NCBI GenBank assembly: GCA_002205965.3
Contig: NADL03000471.1
Coordinates: 2,418,001-2,482,000 of the forward strand
Source: Kappaphycus alvarezii
Lineage: Eukaryota > Rhodophyta > Florideophyceae > Gigartinales > Solieriaceae
DNA length: 64,000 nt
Direction: 5' to 3'
The notes beneath the pieces were generated by a model. The model saw only the letters and a list, made by a program, of their open reading frames with translations, did not search any database and was not told the DNA's origin. Shown piece after piece: positions 50,620 through 62,100 of the stretch. The position numbers were made by a program, and so were the translations under genes. Positions within the stretch are counted from its first letter, which is position 1; each line of letters begins with the position of its first letter.

Positions 50620-50933
50620 GCTCTACCTTTTAAGCAACCAACCCATCCACCGAAACCTCCGAATTCCCACTCATCCGACCCCACCACACTCTTCCATTCC
50701 ACCACCTTTCCACATTCTACCCAACTTTTTCGCCCACCAACAACGCACATCCCACCCATTCCCCAACCTCGACCCATCTGTACATTTCATAACCGCTCTT
50801 TTCAACAAACTTCAACCCCACCCATTCACCCACATCCCCTCGACCTCTTCGAGTCCGTCACTCCACTCTTTACATTCTAAACCAAACCAAACCACTGTTT
50901 CTCCGACACACTCTCTTCCCTCTTCTCACAAAA
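50620..50933 (+). promoter_or_regulatory. Pyrimidine-rich, G-poor leader
   Basis: About 310 bases before the ATG at 50934 are almost free of G and rich in CCA, CTT and CAC. The base composition matches that of the leader at 9041-9585. It probably contains the promoter and 5' UTR of the gene that follows. Confidence 0.5.
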
Positions 50934-51797
50934 ATGTCTGAACGTCTCCATTACTTTACCGAAGCCTCCACACCCGTTTCTTTCGATTGTTCTGACTCGG
51001 ACATCGATTCCGACCAAGACGACCTCTTTCGTCGTCCTATTTCCGAACATGACCGTCTCAAACAACACGCCCGTCAGCTTCAACTATGGTCTGACGAGGC
51101 TCGGCGCCGCCGTTCCCCTGCCCTCTTCCTCCCCCACCATCCCCTCCATCCACCACACTTTCGCCTCATCGTCGCCCTTCATCCTCAGTCATTATTCATG
51201 ACACCATCCCCAACTCCGACTTCCCGTCTCCGTCCTCTACTGCCATAACCTCCGCTCAAACTCCCGACTTCCGTCCTCGCCTTTCTGCAGATCGCCAGCA
51301 ATCAAATCTCTCCGAACGTGCCGTCCTGCAAGTCGTCGTGTCTCTCGTTCGTACTCTGCCAAGAACCTTCGAATTCGTATTACCCCATCTTCTTCATCCA
51401 AGTCTTTGCTTTCCGACATCGAATCTGAGCTGGGTCAATCGGCCTTTTCCGCTCCTCAAAGCCCACGTCTCATTACCGTTCCTCACGATTCTACAAAACG
51501 ACCCTCTGTTTCCGAGAAACCATCCCCCGTGCCCCCCACAGTTGTCAACCTTGCCGACCCGTCTCCAAAGGAATCTCAGTGTCTCTTCCTGTGGAAAGGC
51601 GCCAGAAACCAGCGGTATTTCCCGATCGTCATGCTGTTGCATTGGGTCCGCTGCCTGTGAGCAACTCGCAACGGAGCTCTCTGATACAGAAAGCAGTGAG
51701 AAGACAGCACACCACGCTCACGTCTGGGAAGAAGATTAAGCTTTGTTGCTCGCGTGAAACGCATTCCTTCCCTCAGAAAGCTGTGGCGCGTCGTTAG
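50934..51797 (+). CDS. Ser/Pro-rich acidic protein of unknown function
   Basis: The ATG at 50934 follows the G-poor leader in good context (AAAATGTCTG). The N-terminus has an acidic cluster (DCSDSDIDSDQDDLF), then a basic helix (HARQLQLWSDEARRRRS). The middle is Ser/Pro-rich, with SAKNLRIRITPSSSS and LSDIESELGQSAFSAPQSP. The end is basic (KKIKLCCSRETHSFPQKAVA), with a stop at about 51797. About 285 residues in all. The coding frame changes at least three times with almost no stops. It looks like a mostly disordered regulatory or nuclear protein. The gene ends about 150 bases from the end of STT3, tail-to-tail. No family was recognised. Confidence 0.5.
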
Positions 51798-51945
51798 ATG
51801 GACTTGCGTCAAATGCTGTACGCTACTGATTCTCTCTAGAAAATAATCGCCGTAGGATATTTACTATGCAAGCGTAAAACTGCGCTTCCTGTAAAATGAT
51901 ACGTGAGTCTGTCGGTACATGCGCAACGAGACTGAAACCCAAATG

Positions 51946-54576
51946 TCACGGCAATTGACCACCACGCACGAAGGCCCAGTACGCTGACAGTCCATATCTT
52001 TCTGCAGTCGCGGATTTCTTGCGCAGAGAGCATCGTTCTCGCCACGTTCCATCAAGTTTAATGTGAGTTTCACGTTCCAGCCACACCCTACACCCATCCG
52101 CGGGATCGGGTTTTTTCACTCGATAGATCCGTACGATCCAATGTTCACTAGTAAACGCTTCTTCAAAGTATTTAAACTTAATTGTTGATACGTCTGTAAT
52201 CTGCGTTTGTCGAACCCTGTCGAAGGCCCTTCCATACCACCACTTTCTCCAAACCGATAATAGCTCATCTTGTACATGAGTGACTTCTTCATAGCCTTTC
52301 CTGCCTGGTCATCCACGGTATACCCCCCGTAAGCGGTCAAGTAATCTTTTTCGTTCACTGTTTTATCAACAGAAGCCGATATTCTGACCATCCACAGAAA
52401 CTTGTTGATATCGTCGCTGCTGTAACCAATAGTACCGCCGAAAATGACTAGCACATAATCAACGTCAAGTTTTCGGGCAATACGATATGAAACTTCCTCT
52501 GGAGAATTCATAGCTTTCCCCACTGTTGCAATGTGCGTGTTGTTCCAAGTATTGTTGTCCACGATAACAGTTCGGTTTGCCATTCCCGAAATCTGATAGC
52601 CGTAGTCCCACCACGACATGATCTTGGCGTTCTCCGGAGTATTCTGACGAAGCCAATAATACCCCTCTCTGTAATCATCAAAGAATATGCGTTCTCCGCT
52701 GCGTCCTCTCGCGCTGAGCACAATAGAAGGGCTACTGTATGCTTCTGAAGTCGCCCATATAGCATGTCTGACGTATTGAAAAAGAAGAACACAAGCCCCA
52801 ATACTCATAAATATTGCTACGGGTTGCAATATGCGTGGCATCGACGAGTTCAACGACGGGGACACGGTAACCGGTTCAACCTTCTCCACTTCCACGACTT
52901 CTAGAGATGTGATCTTGGATCGTCCAGATTTGACTTTGCTTTTGTTCTCTTTACAACCTTTTTCACAGGAGTAGAACCTGAGGTGGGTGCAGTGCTAATA
53001 GATGGAGGTATTCCTGCGAAGACTTGGGCGCTTCGGGGCCATGCGAGTCCTCGCTTGCCTGTAACGAGCGCATGCAAAATTCATCGTCTCTGAAATCCCG
53101 ATTGCACTTAGCATTGCGGCAGCTGGGGCGAGAACAAGCATGATCCTGATCATGATACCAGAAAAGTAAACTGCAAATGTACCATACGTGACCAGGAACA
53201 TATTAGCGTCGGTAAGCTTCTTAAAGCAAAAGTACAACCCAATTGGCATAAGGTATACGGTGATATGCAAATCAAAAAAGTAAGATCCCCACAGTAGGTT
53301 GATGCTCAGACACAGAGGCGATGATTGGAATGTTTTTTGTCGCATAAGTCGGATCAAGAAGGGTTCGGATCCTGCCCGTCATCCCACCTCCCTGCCCAGT
53401 TACATAGGCGAGAAGGACAATAGACCCTGCAATGGAAAAGGCGAGAAGTGCGAGCCAGCTGACAAAGGCATTGAAAACCTTGCGACCAGTGAAGCCTTTC
53501 ACCCAGTTTGCGACACAGTAGAGGTTAAGCAAACCAAATGTGCCGAATGCCCCTAAATGTTCCGACGTCTGGACTGCATTAAAGCCGACGAACCGAATTT
53601 GCATTGATAAAAGCGTACCCAAAACGTAGAAAGTGTTGTACGCAACGTATAGACGTGGCGAGTATCGCCCAGTAACAACATGACGAGGACGTAAACTGGT
53701 ATGAGATTGATAAGGAAAATGTAGCCGCCCCAACACGCCACCATGTACAAGTACGACAAAACCGTCATGCCAGACCAGAACAGCGACCCAGTGTTGACAG
53801 ATTTTGTCCAGAGAAAGAAGCAAAAGATCATAGCTGTGATTGCCACACCCTCATTGTCGTAGGATCCTGCAACTGAGCGGGAAATGTAACCTGGGACAAT
53901 GGAAACGATTGCGGCAGCAACAATACCCGCAGCATCGTCTGCAGCTTCCCTGGTTAACCCATAGGCGGCGAGGGCCGTAAAGGCGGAGAAGATAGGAGCA
54001 GTCAGCACGCATACATCTCGAATGTTCACCTTCAATCCTACGAAGTGCAGGATGTGATACATGAATGCGGCTGTGTACATGATTCCCGGGTAAACGGTGC
54101 CACCGACAATCCTTCCGAGGGGATACCATGAGCGGGAATCAAACCAATTCCAGAACTTGTACGACCCCTCTTCGACAAGGACCCTGAGGAGTGCATTGAA
54201 AAGCAACAAGTGGATGGGAATTCGATTAAAAAGGTTAGCAGGGTTGTTCATTGCACCGAACTATATCAGGTTACGAAATAGCAGTGACGAGTTTGGAAAG
54301 AAAAAAAGCTCACCTTGTGCTCCTAAAATTGAACCATGGATCAAACTCATGGATGATGCTCTCATATCGCAACACGGAGAACAAGCGAATGGAGAACGAG
54401 ACCACGCAAATGAGGAATAAAGTTATGGAGCGTAAAACAAACTCTCTCTGCGAAAAGTTGAGCAAATCCGGAGACTTTGTCTCAACGGGGCCTTTCGGTT
54501 CGATTCTTTTTTCTGCTTCTGCGCGCGCGACTGTTGTCCCCATGGCGTTCGGGGTTGATCCGCGTGTTTCACGCAC
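51946..54576 (-). CDS. STT3: Dolichyl-diphosphooligosaccharide-protein glycosyltransferase catalytic subunit STT3
   Basis: STT3 moves the lipid-linked glycan to Asn of N-x-S/T sequons in the ER lumen. Exon 1 (54576-54314) has the first membrane helix and [12 protein letters not shown] with the metal-binding loop. The intron is 54313-54184. Exon 2 then has [31 protein letters not shown], many membrane helices, the SVSEHQPT motif, the catalytic WWDYGYQI at about 52.6 kb, the [11 protein letters not shown] motif, SYYRF and [15 protein letters not shown] near the end. All family signatures are present. The frame changes at least four times: after the YVLVML helix near 53.68 kb, just after SVSEHQPT near 53.29 kb, in the basic loop near 52.92 kb, and near 52.19 kb. 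No in-frame stop breaks the conserved parts. The start is the ATG at 54576 or 54543 ([13 protein letters not shown]). The stop at 51946 gives a tail of about 55 residues beyond the usual end. Confidence 0.95.
54184..54313 (-). other. Spliceosomal intron of STT3, 130 nt
   Basis: On the minus strand the donor is ACAAG/GTGAGC and the acceptor is CTCCTCAG/GG, with a pyrimidine-rich start (CTTTTTTTCTTTCC). Joining the flanks keeps the frame and gives FNFRST followed by [11 protein letters not shown], which fits the family. This is the clearest intron in the window and proves a eukaryotic nuclear gene. Confidence 0.85.
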
Positions 54577-55229
54577 GCTTTCCCTGACGTTTATTTCAAC
54601 CAGCTAACGTGCCTTCGAACCGTGATGATGAGGTATCGCTGACAGACTTCCCCGGCGACAAGGATCAACGTATATGGGCGGAAGGTATGTCTCCATCGGA
54701 ATTGCTGTTGATCCGACATCTGAAGGAATTTGCGATGTTTTTTCTCTTGATATCAGCGAAAATTGACTGATTTAAAAAGTTGCAGGAAAATCAACAAGAC
54801 AATAATTTACGGATTAGAGTAGCTCTGTTTAAAAAGTACAGTACAGTATGTACAATACTGCATTTGCTCGCTGATTGGGACCCCCGCGGTTCGCAATGAT
54901 AACTTGATTTTCGTTGAAAATTTGCGGTAAACCAAGACGGTTATTCATCAAGGTTCGGTAGTGCCGCGGTGGCTACAGTATGCTTCCTGTACAGTATTAC
55001 AGTAAAAAACACATTGCTCCAGCGCCATTCCTGCAGGGATAACCGAATACTGTAGTGCTGTACTGTACAGTACTGTTCTGTATTCATCTGAAGACAACAC
55101 TCCGAATTATCCCATAATTGCCCCCCGATAAAAGCATGAAATAGCAATGACACACTGCTATTCGCTCAGCGAGGGTACGCAGATGTCGGTGTTATTAAAT
55201 TTGTTTACTTTTGAGCATTGTGTTTATTC
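54577..55229. other. Spacer upstream of STT3
   Basis: It should contain the STT3 promoter. A short plus-strand stretch at about 54604-54684 looks exon-like, between TTTCAACCAG and GGAAG/GTATGT, but has no known content. GTAC-centred words cluster at 54833-54866 and 55030-55085. Confidence 0.4.
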
Positions 55230-55560
55230 ATTGCTGACTTTCATCTTTTGCTGCTTCAACCCGTAGGTATCGTTGACCCCTAATGCAAAACTTAGATATC
55301 CATGCAATTCCAAGAGGTGCGTGGCTGCGGCTACGGGATTTCGGTCAACACTGCACACCTTTTTTGCCTCTTCCAGGTGCGATTCTTCGCCAGCACCCTC
55401 ATCGCAGTTGGCGCTCCCCCTGCTATTTCCTGGGGCAGTTCCTCCAATGTGAGCTGCTCGATTACATTGTCCTCCTCGATTGGGTTTAGAAGGTTCTGTA
55501 CAGTGAACCCGCCATCGTATAGGACACGCTATGTTCATATACATCCCTTTCCATAATTTG
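55230..55560 (-). mobile_element. Probable Tigger/pogo-like transposase C-terminus, relic
   Basis: On the minus strand an acidic stretch (LLNPIEEDNVIEQLTLEEL) leads to EEAKKVCSVDR and a helix, AAATHLLELHGYLS, ending at about 55230. An acidic linker followed by an A-x-x-x-L-x-x-x-L-E-x-x-G helix is common at the end of Tigger/pogo transposases. One frame change lies in the middle. No DDE core is visible, so the family call is tentative. Confidence 0.3.
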
Positions 55561-56200
55561 CAGTGCAGCATCCGTCACTGCTCTTGTCCCGTATCTATGT
55601 TATTTAGTGTTACCCATCAGTGACGACTTATACCGCACAACGCACTAGCGGCGTGGATACAACCGACCACATGTTCCATACATTAAAATAACTCGTAAAT
55701 TTCCCCCTTCTCTTGATGTTTCATTGCAGCTGCTACCTGCTTTCCTCAGCTATGGATTAGAATAATTTCTAGTTATTGAAGTCGGATAGTTGCACACTTC
55801 CTCCTGAACCCACCGCATATCGTTCAGTAAATCAGCATTGTAAATAAATTTCTTACCTATACCAATATTTTTGCAACATATGCAATAAAAGACGGTGGCT
55901 ATTTTTCGATTCCAACCTGCCCACTATTAAAGCATGCAGGGGGTTTGCAGTCCCGGAAATTTAAACATGAACAGACGATATTGTTGCTTCAAAATGAAAG
56001 AAACTATATCAAATCTCTCAGTTTTTACACCTCAACTATGAGATGTGTCTATTAAACGACAGGGGATGGCCAAGCTAGATAGAGAAACACTACTGTAAAT
56101 GTTTCCATTACACTGAATAAACAAGAAAATACTCTATAAAATCGACGAGTAGTCCTGCAGACCCGATTAGGAGCTGTAGCATCCCTAAATCACCCGCCAC
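55561..56200. other. Spacer, no supported gene
   Basis: AT-rich, without a gene. The left end of the next Tc1/mariner element should lie here, but no terminal repeat was identified. Confidence 0.3.
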
Positions 56201-57613
56201 ATGCCGAAAAGAAAGTATCTCAGCGATTTTGAAAAAGGACAAATTGTGGCCATGAGTATGGAGCAATTTCCAGTTCGCCAATTGCAAGCACTCTGTATCG
56301 GTGTCCGAGAACAATCCAAAATTTTATCATGAAACGTATTCACAGATGCGTTACCGATACTCCCCAAAACGCCAGAAAACTTTCCAAGTATGACCGTCGT
56401 CAAGGTTTTCAAATGGCATATGCAGGCAATTCAAGTGCTGTGTGATACGCGCAGCTCTTTTTCATTGGCTCTGTAGATGGCCAAGTTCTTTACCTTGATG
56501 ATTGTAGGTCCGTACTTATACTGCGTGGCCTCTCTACCCTGGAGTTGGCAGTCTATTCGAAGCCAAATAAATCCCTTAGCGCATAAAACGCGGCAGACAA
56601 ATCCATTTACCGCGATTCAGTATAAGCACTAATCCAAAAGGTACACAGTAAGCCCGTCAGGATTGCGTGTCCAAAAAGTAATTTGCCCCTTGGAGTTAAT
56701 GGTACTATTCACCAATCAAAATAAAACATCACGAGATAAAATCAATATCGAGACAAATACTTTCTCAAAACTCGAACAGCAATAATCCTGAGAGAAAGAT
56801 GGTAGCAAAATTAAAAATATAGATGCGATAAGGAAACATCTTCAACACCATGGAGATCAAGCGGTTGTTAGATATAACGTTTTCTGTCCGTCGCGTCCAG
56901 CATATTTTGTCTACATCGCCTATTTACAAGTATAGAAGGGTAGAAAAAGTTCCAGAAATGACGGGCGATATCAAGAAGAATTCGATGGTATTGAGCCCGC
57001 AGATTTATTTAAAAATGTAACAATTTCTGGAAGCGTGTAGTCTTTTCCGACGAGAAGAAATTCAACCTGGATGGTTATGATGGATTGGCGATGTACTGGA
57101 ATGACTCGCACAAGGAACCGCGGTGCTTCCAGACGAGAAAAAATTGGGGCGGAAGTGTGATCGTATGGGTGGCTATTTGTTTTTCTGGTACTTCATCTTT
57201 TTTTTATCAGGTAAGCAAAACTCCAGTCAGTAATGCACGACTCTTGAAGCAGAATTTCTACCCTGGACTGCTGAAGTTTTTTTGGCGAAAAGACGTCCTG
57301 CACATTTCAGCGAGACGGTGTTAGCATTCAACAGTCCCAACAAACCCGTTCTTTTCTCTCATAGTATGGTGTTAGAGTGCTACTATGGCCAGCTAAGTGC
57401 CCATATCTTAATATAATTGAAAAGATCTGTGGCTTACTGTATCATTGTGTATATCCACGGGGGAGGCGCTACGAGTATTTGACTGGGTTGAAAGCTAGAA
57501 ATGAGGAGGCTTGGACATCGATTGATATGGGGTACATACTTAAACTCTACTAGATTTCGCCAAAGCGCCTGCTCGCATCAATTGACGTGAAAGGAGAGCG
57601 TACGAGGTACTAG
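56201..57613 (+). mobile_element. Tc1/mariner-type DNA transposon relic
   Basis: The transposase start at 56201 reads MPKRKYLSDFEKGQIVAM, the N-terminal helix-turn-helix region of the family. A linker trace, VRRVQHILSTSP, is at about 56.89 kb. VFSDEKKFNLDGYDG at about 57040 has the first catalytic Asp, followed by NWGGSVIVWVAICFSGTS. The last block near 57377-57412 reads LLWPAKCPYLNIIE: the D of SPDLN is Y, but the Glu is kept. The C-terminal part (EEAWTSIDMGYILKL, KRLLASIDVKGERT) ends at TAG near 57613. The second catalytic Asp block cannot be recognised, and stops, frame changes and extra sequence at about 56.4-56.8 kb break the gene. It is dead but better preserved than the copy at 32.6-33.8 kb. 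Confidence 0.7.
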
Positions 57614-59150
57614 TGTTGAAGTAAAGTGAGAAATTTTTTCTTGTGTTGTTTTTAAGTTCTTTGCCCTTGGATTGCTATTTTTCATTTTCAGCTTCTCTTC
57701 CTTTTCAGCGTTTAAACTTTAATATAGGTGTCGCTTTCGCAACATTTTAGAGCAGCTGTAGCCCTTTATTTTGAAATTGTTCAATTTCGAGATGGTAAGT
57801 GGCAATGGGATAGTTTTTGAGCACTGTCCAAGTTCATATTTCGCATATCGAGCCTCCTGGCTGAATTGAATGAGAAAAATTCAGCCCTCTTATTACAGAG
57901 AAAATGAGTCACTTTTCCTCCCGCGCTCAGGGCAGTTTTCTATGAATAGAAGGATTTTGCCTGAGCGGCTAGGCCAATGCAGCAACTCGGTCTATTCAGC
58001 CATTTAATGCTGTCATCCAGGAATTTCACTTGTATGGTCGTCAAAGACAAGTCCCTTTCCTGACTTTGTACTGAACCTAGAACATCCTCAGTGAAATAAA
58101 ACCAATTAGAAAAATACTACTCGCTCAATAAAACAGTTTTTTTTACAATATCCTAGAAAATTAAGGTGAGTTTGTTTTAAAACGGACATATTGTAGTGCC
58201 AGGGCGATCCTACATTTGATCCGACTTCGGAGTTCCTGAGGTTCTACCCAGAATGTCTCTTTTGCGTTTATTTTTGGGCCTCACCCTTTTAATGGTTTAA
58301 TTCAGTTTATTCTGGGATCCGCTGGCAGCTATGATCTACTCGAAATTGCTGTTCTAGCTGTACCCTAATGACACTACCCTCCAGTCAAGTTACCCACCTT
58401 GCTGTGGACTTGAACCCCAGCTTCCTGGACTGCGCAGCTGAGGCTGGACCGGTGGACCTTGCCACCAGAAGTGGACCAACCCAGTGGAGCCTCTGCTTGC
58501 TAAGTGACCTTCCAGCTCTTTTTACCTATTTTTTATCTACTTTTTATTTCAGCGTCTCTTGGGTATATTTTCCGTTTTTTCCTAAAAGACTACTTACTAC
58601 TTAGGCTACTCTATTGTAGAACTCCCTAGAGTAAAGACACCTTTGTCGGTGCTAATCTCGGACCCCTGACCTTCGGATTTACCCTCCATTCCCGGGCTAT
58701 CCCTTTATCCTCCGACACTGGTCACTCTCTTTGATAGCCCTGAGTCTGCATCATCCCGCGTGAGCTTGCAGCTCGAACCAGGACTTCCGTTCTACAGTCG
58801 TTGTCGACTTTCGGTTGCGCTATCGCTCTAGCACCCCAGTTACTCTGTTGTTTTGTTGTTTTTCTTTTTGCCTGCGCTAGTCGCTTTCCTTACGTGACCA
58901 AAAATAACACCCTCTTCCCCAGAGCTGGCAGCTGGTTGAACCAATACACTCAACCACACTATCGCCACGTTCGTATACCGTCCCGTGAATTTCACTACAT
59001 TTTGGTCTCTTGACCTAGAAGGGTTCCTATCCTGTGATTTCACGTTTCATTGTTTGTTCCGTCTTCGAACATTCTGTTTTCTCATAAGTTCTTTTGGTTT
59101 TATTGTTTCTTTTGTGAGTGACACGCAGGCCGCAAGGCGTTTCAGCCCGG
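57614..59150. other. Region between Tc1/mariner relic and gypsy fossil
   Basis: No host gene is supported. The GC content rises from about 58.2 kb. The 5' LTR and leader of the gypsy element should be within 58.2-59.1 kb, but its ends were not determined because the matching 3' LTR is outside the window. Confidence 0.4.
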
Positions 59151-62100
59151 AAATCCCGATGACTTTCGTCCCAGGTGATCCAAGTTTCGTTCCTTTGCCA
59201 TCTGCGTACCAGCTCTACTGACACCCTTATCCTCGATCTACGACTGTTCCGAGAGCTTCTCCCTTCGATTCGAGCACAGCACCCGCGTCCGCTTCTGCTC
59301 CACAAGCAGTGTCCCTGCAAACGTCGGCTAAGTCAGCTCGGACGGAAGAACCTATTGAGCACTAGATCCTACTCTTGTATCATTAGTCCCTTATGTTTTA
59401 CCTGTTCCTTCGTTTAATACATCTGCACCAGAAGGTGGTTCCCTACCTACTTTGGAGCAACTCCAGGAACCTCTCGTGATTGACAGGGAATGTTTCAATG
59501 TCATATGTCATCGATTGTCCCGCCTGGAGCACATCAATTATGGCCTACAGTCATATGTGAACGCCCTCAAAGCTAAAGTATAGGAACGAGCCACGCTTCT
59601 GCAAGAGCTTTCCCCGGTTATCCGTTCGAACTGCGAGGATCCATTCGGCACGAGAGTTTCCAAAGCATGCAATCGAAATGGGAAAGTGATCCCAGTCGCC
59701 GAAAAGATCACTATTTTTGTTTATTGTTTGTCCGAGCTTACTCGTTCCGCGACCGCACGATATTGAGAGGACAATACTGATGCTGCTATATCGTACGAGC
59801 GTCTAGTGCACTTTGCACAAGATGAGGATAACTCTGCGCGTGCGAAAATCAGGAAAGCACGAGAGCCAATGAGGACACAGCCGATTCTCAGCAAGAAAAG
59901 AGCTCGGAGCACCAGAGCTGGTTATCCTAGAAGAGCAATTTTTGCTGAAGGTGACGAGGAAGAAGAGTTTTTCCAGGAAAACCGAAATGAGCCAGGCGAT
60001 GCTCACGGAGCGGAAGTTCACTTTACTGGCGACATGTCATCTGTCCCGACCTCGGAGCTCCCGTTAAAGGTGATACCTCTTGATGAGGAGGCACACCCGG
60101 CATTGTATGCCAAAAACCGCCCTAGGTTTGTCAAGGCACCGCAGATCCCGCATTCGCAAGGGAGTCATAACACGGCTCGTCTCGGCTGGGTATATAAACG
60201 ACCGAGGTCATCCCCTGGGAGAGCCCAGCCTGCCCCCTTTTGCAACCTGTGCTACGCTCGCGACCATATCTCTCCCGATTGCCCGGCGACCTTACATCAA
60301 ATATCCCAGGTCGTCGCAAACTATGAGAGTCTCTCGGAATAAGAGTGAGAGCGCGTTTCGAGCGCATCCTACCTCAGCGCTAAGGCACACCTAGGCGTCA
60401 GCCTGAGTGCTAATCAGAGCATACGTTCACGCGGTCTCATTTCTCCCCCGTGAGGTCTCATCCTAGTCCGGCTGAAGTCCAACCCCGTGTACTCACTTGC
60501 GCGACGGAAAACCCGGACAAGCCGGGAAACTAGACAGGGTTCTGCTTGCTTCCCTCAGGAGGCCCTGTATCTGAACGAATAAACGGAATCTATGGAAGAA
60601 GAACCCTCCAAGAGTGAATCCCTTGAGTGCAATGTGAAGTTACATGTCAGCGTGAACGTAGCGTTCGCCATGAGACGACCACGGAGTCGCTTCTTAACGC
60701 GTGATGATAGTACCTACGTCATGGTGTTGGAAAAACGGAATTACGAGGTCTATGCGGACATTGGAATTTTCCCCGGTACCCTGTTTCGTAAATTGAGGAT
60801 TTTCGATACAGGCGCTGGTCCCACCTTCATACGCTCAGCAAACTTACCTCCCGTATCTCCGATCCAACCCCTGCACTCACCTCTATCGCTGATGCCAATT
60901 GCCGACCCTTGCGTACGAGTGATATGACCGAGCTTACCCTCAGGCTGGGCAATCATATGCGTAAAGTACAATTTGTCGTATAAGAACGCCTTGCAGCTCC
61001 GTTTATCTTTGGATGCGACTTCGTGGATCTGTATATTGAAGCAGTGTACCCGCGCAGACGCGAAATAGAACTGGACGATGGTTCCCTAGTGCCGATCGTT
61101 CGGAGACCTTTACCAAAAGCTTCTCGCGCGGATCCCCTTAAACCCCTCTTGGAACAACCCTCCGTCACCGAAGACAAGAAAAAAAGGCGCACCGTCTTCT
61201 TACCAATCGTACCTGTGGTGTTAACGTGCAACAGTTACCCCCTGAATCGCAGACGTGGGCGACAGCGACAACACCTCGTGATGGAACCGCGAACGCAAAC
61301 ATAATTCTGGGATTGTGTAACGTTTCCCGACGCTTCGTTCCCCACCAAGCGCGAATTTTGTCCTCTCTAAACGAGTTGTTGAGGAATTAGTGTCCTTCTC
61401 AGATTGAAAAGTTCAACGCCGAGCAACTATCGGCCTTCCATAATCTCATACACCGCGCCCGCGAACCACCAGTGCTCACACTTCCGAAACCGTGATGTCC
61501 CTATTCGGTTGAAACCGATTCCTCTGGTTATCAAGTTGGGTGTGCCCTGTTCCTAAAACGATCGACGGCAACAGGAAACCCATTGGATAATGGTAACGTT
61601 CTCTAACGAAAATCGAACGGAATTACCCCGTCATTGAAAAGATATGCATGGCTGTGATGTACGCAGTTAAGGCCATTCGACCGAATCTTATGTATGAGAA
61701 GTTAGTGATTCACACTGCCCAGACCTCGCTCAGATTGCTAATGGAAATCAATGACACGTCAGGAAGACTCATGCGATGGGGACTGCGCCTCTCCGAGTTC
61801 GATTTTACAGCTGTGTACAAGAAAGGAAAACTGATCACTCAAGCCGATGCGCTCTCGCGACTCCATTCTCTCGTGAGTTCCCCTCATGAGATCGACGACG
61901 ATATCTCGTGCTTTTGTGCAGAGCCAGACTCGAAACATAACATGAAATACCAATGCAAGAACTGTAAGTTTGCTAAGAAAGAAGAAGTAAACTTCCTATC
62001 GGCTGAGTACGATGACTTTGAGAACGCGTTAATCGCAAGTGAAGCCCCGCTACCGGATGAGATGTTCACCCCGATCAGTACGAAAGAGCCCAATTGGGAT

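Noticed and set aside
51946-54576. Calling STT3 a plain pseudogene
   Set aside because: All catalytic and family motifs are kept and no stops interrupt them, so indel errors in the assembly explain the data better.
51946-54576. Programmed frameshifting as a general system in this organism
   Set aside because: The shift sites in STT3 share no slippery word or stop codon and go in more than one direction.
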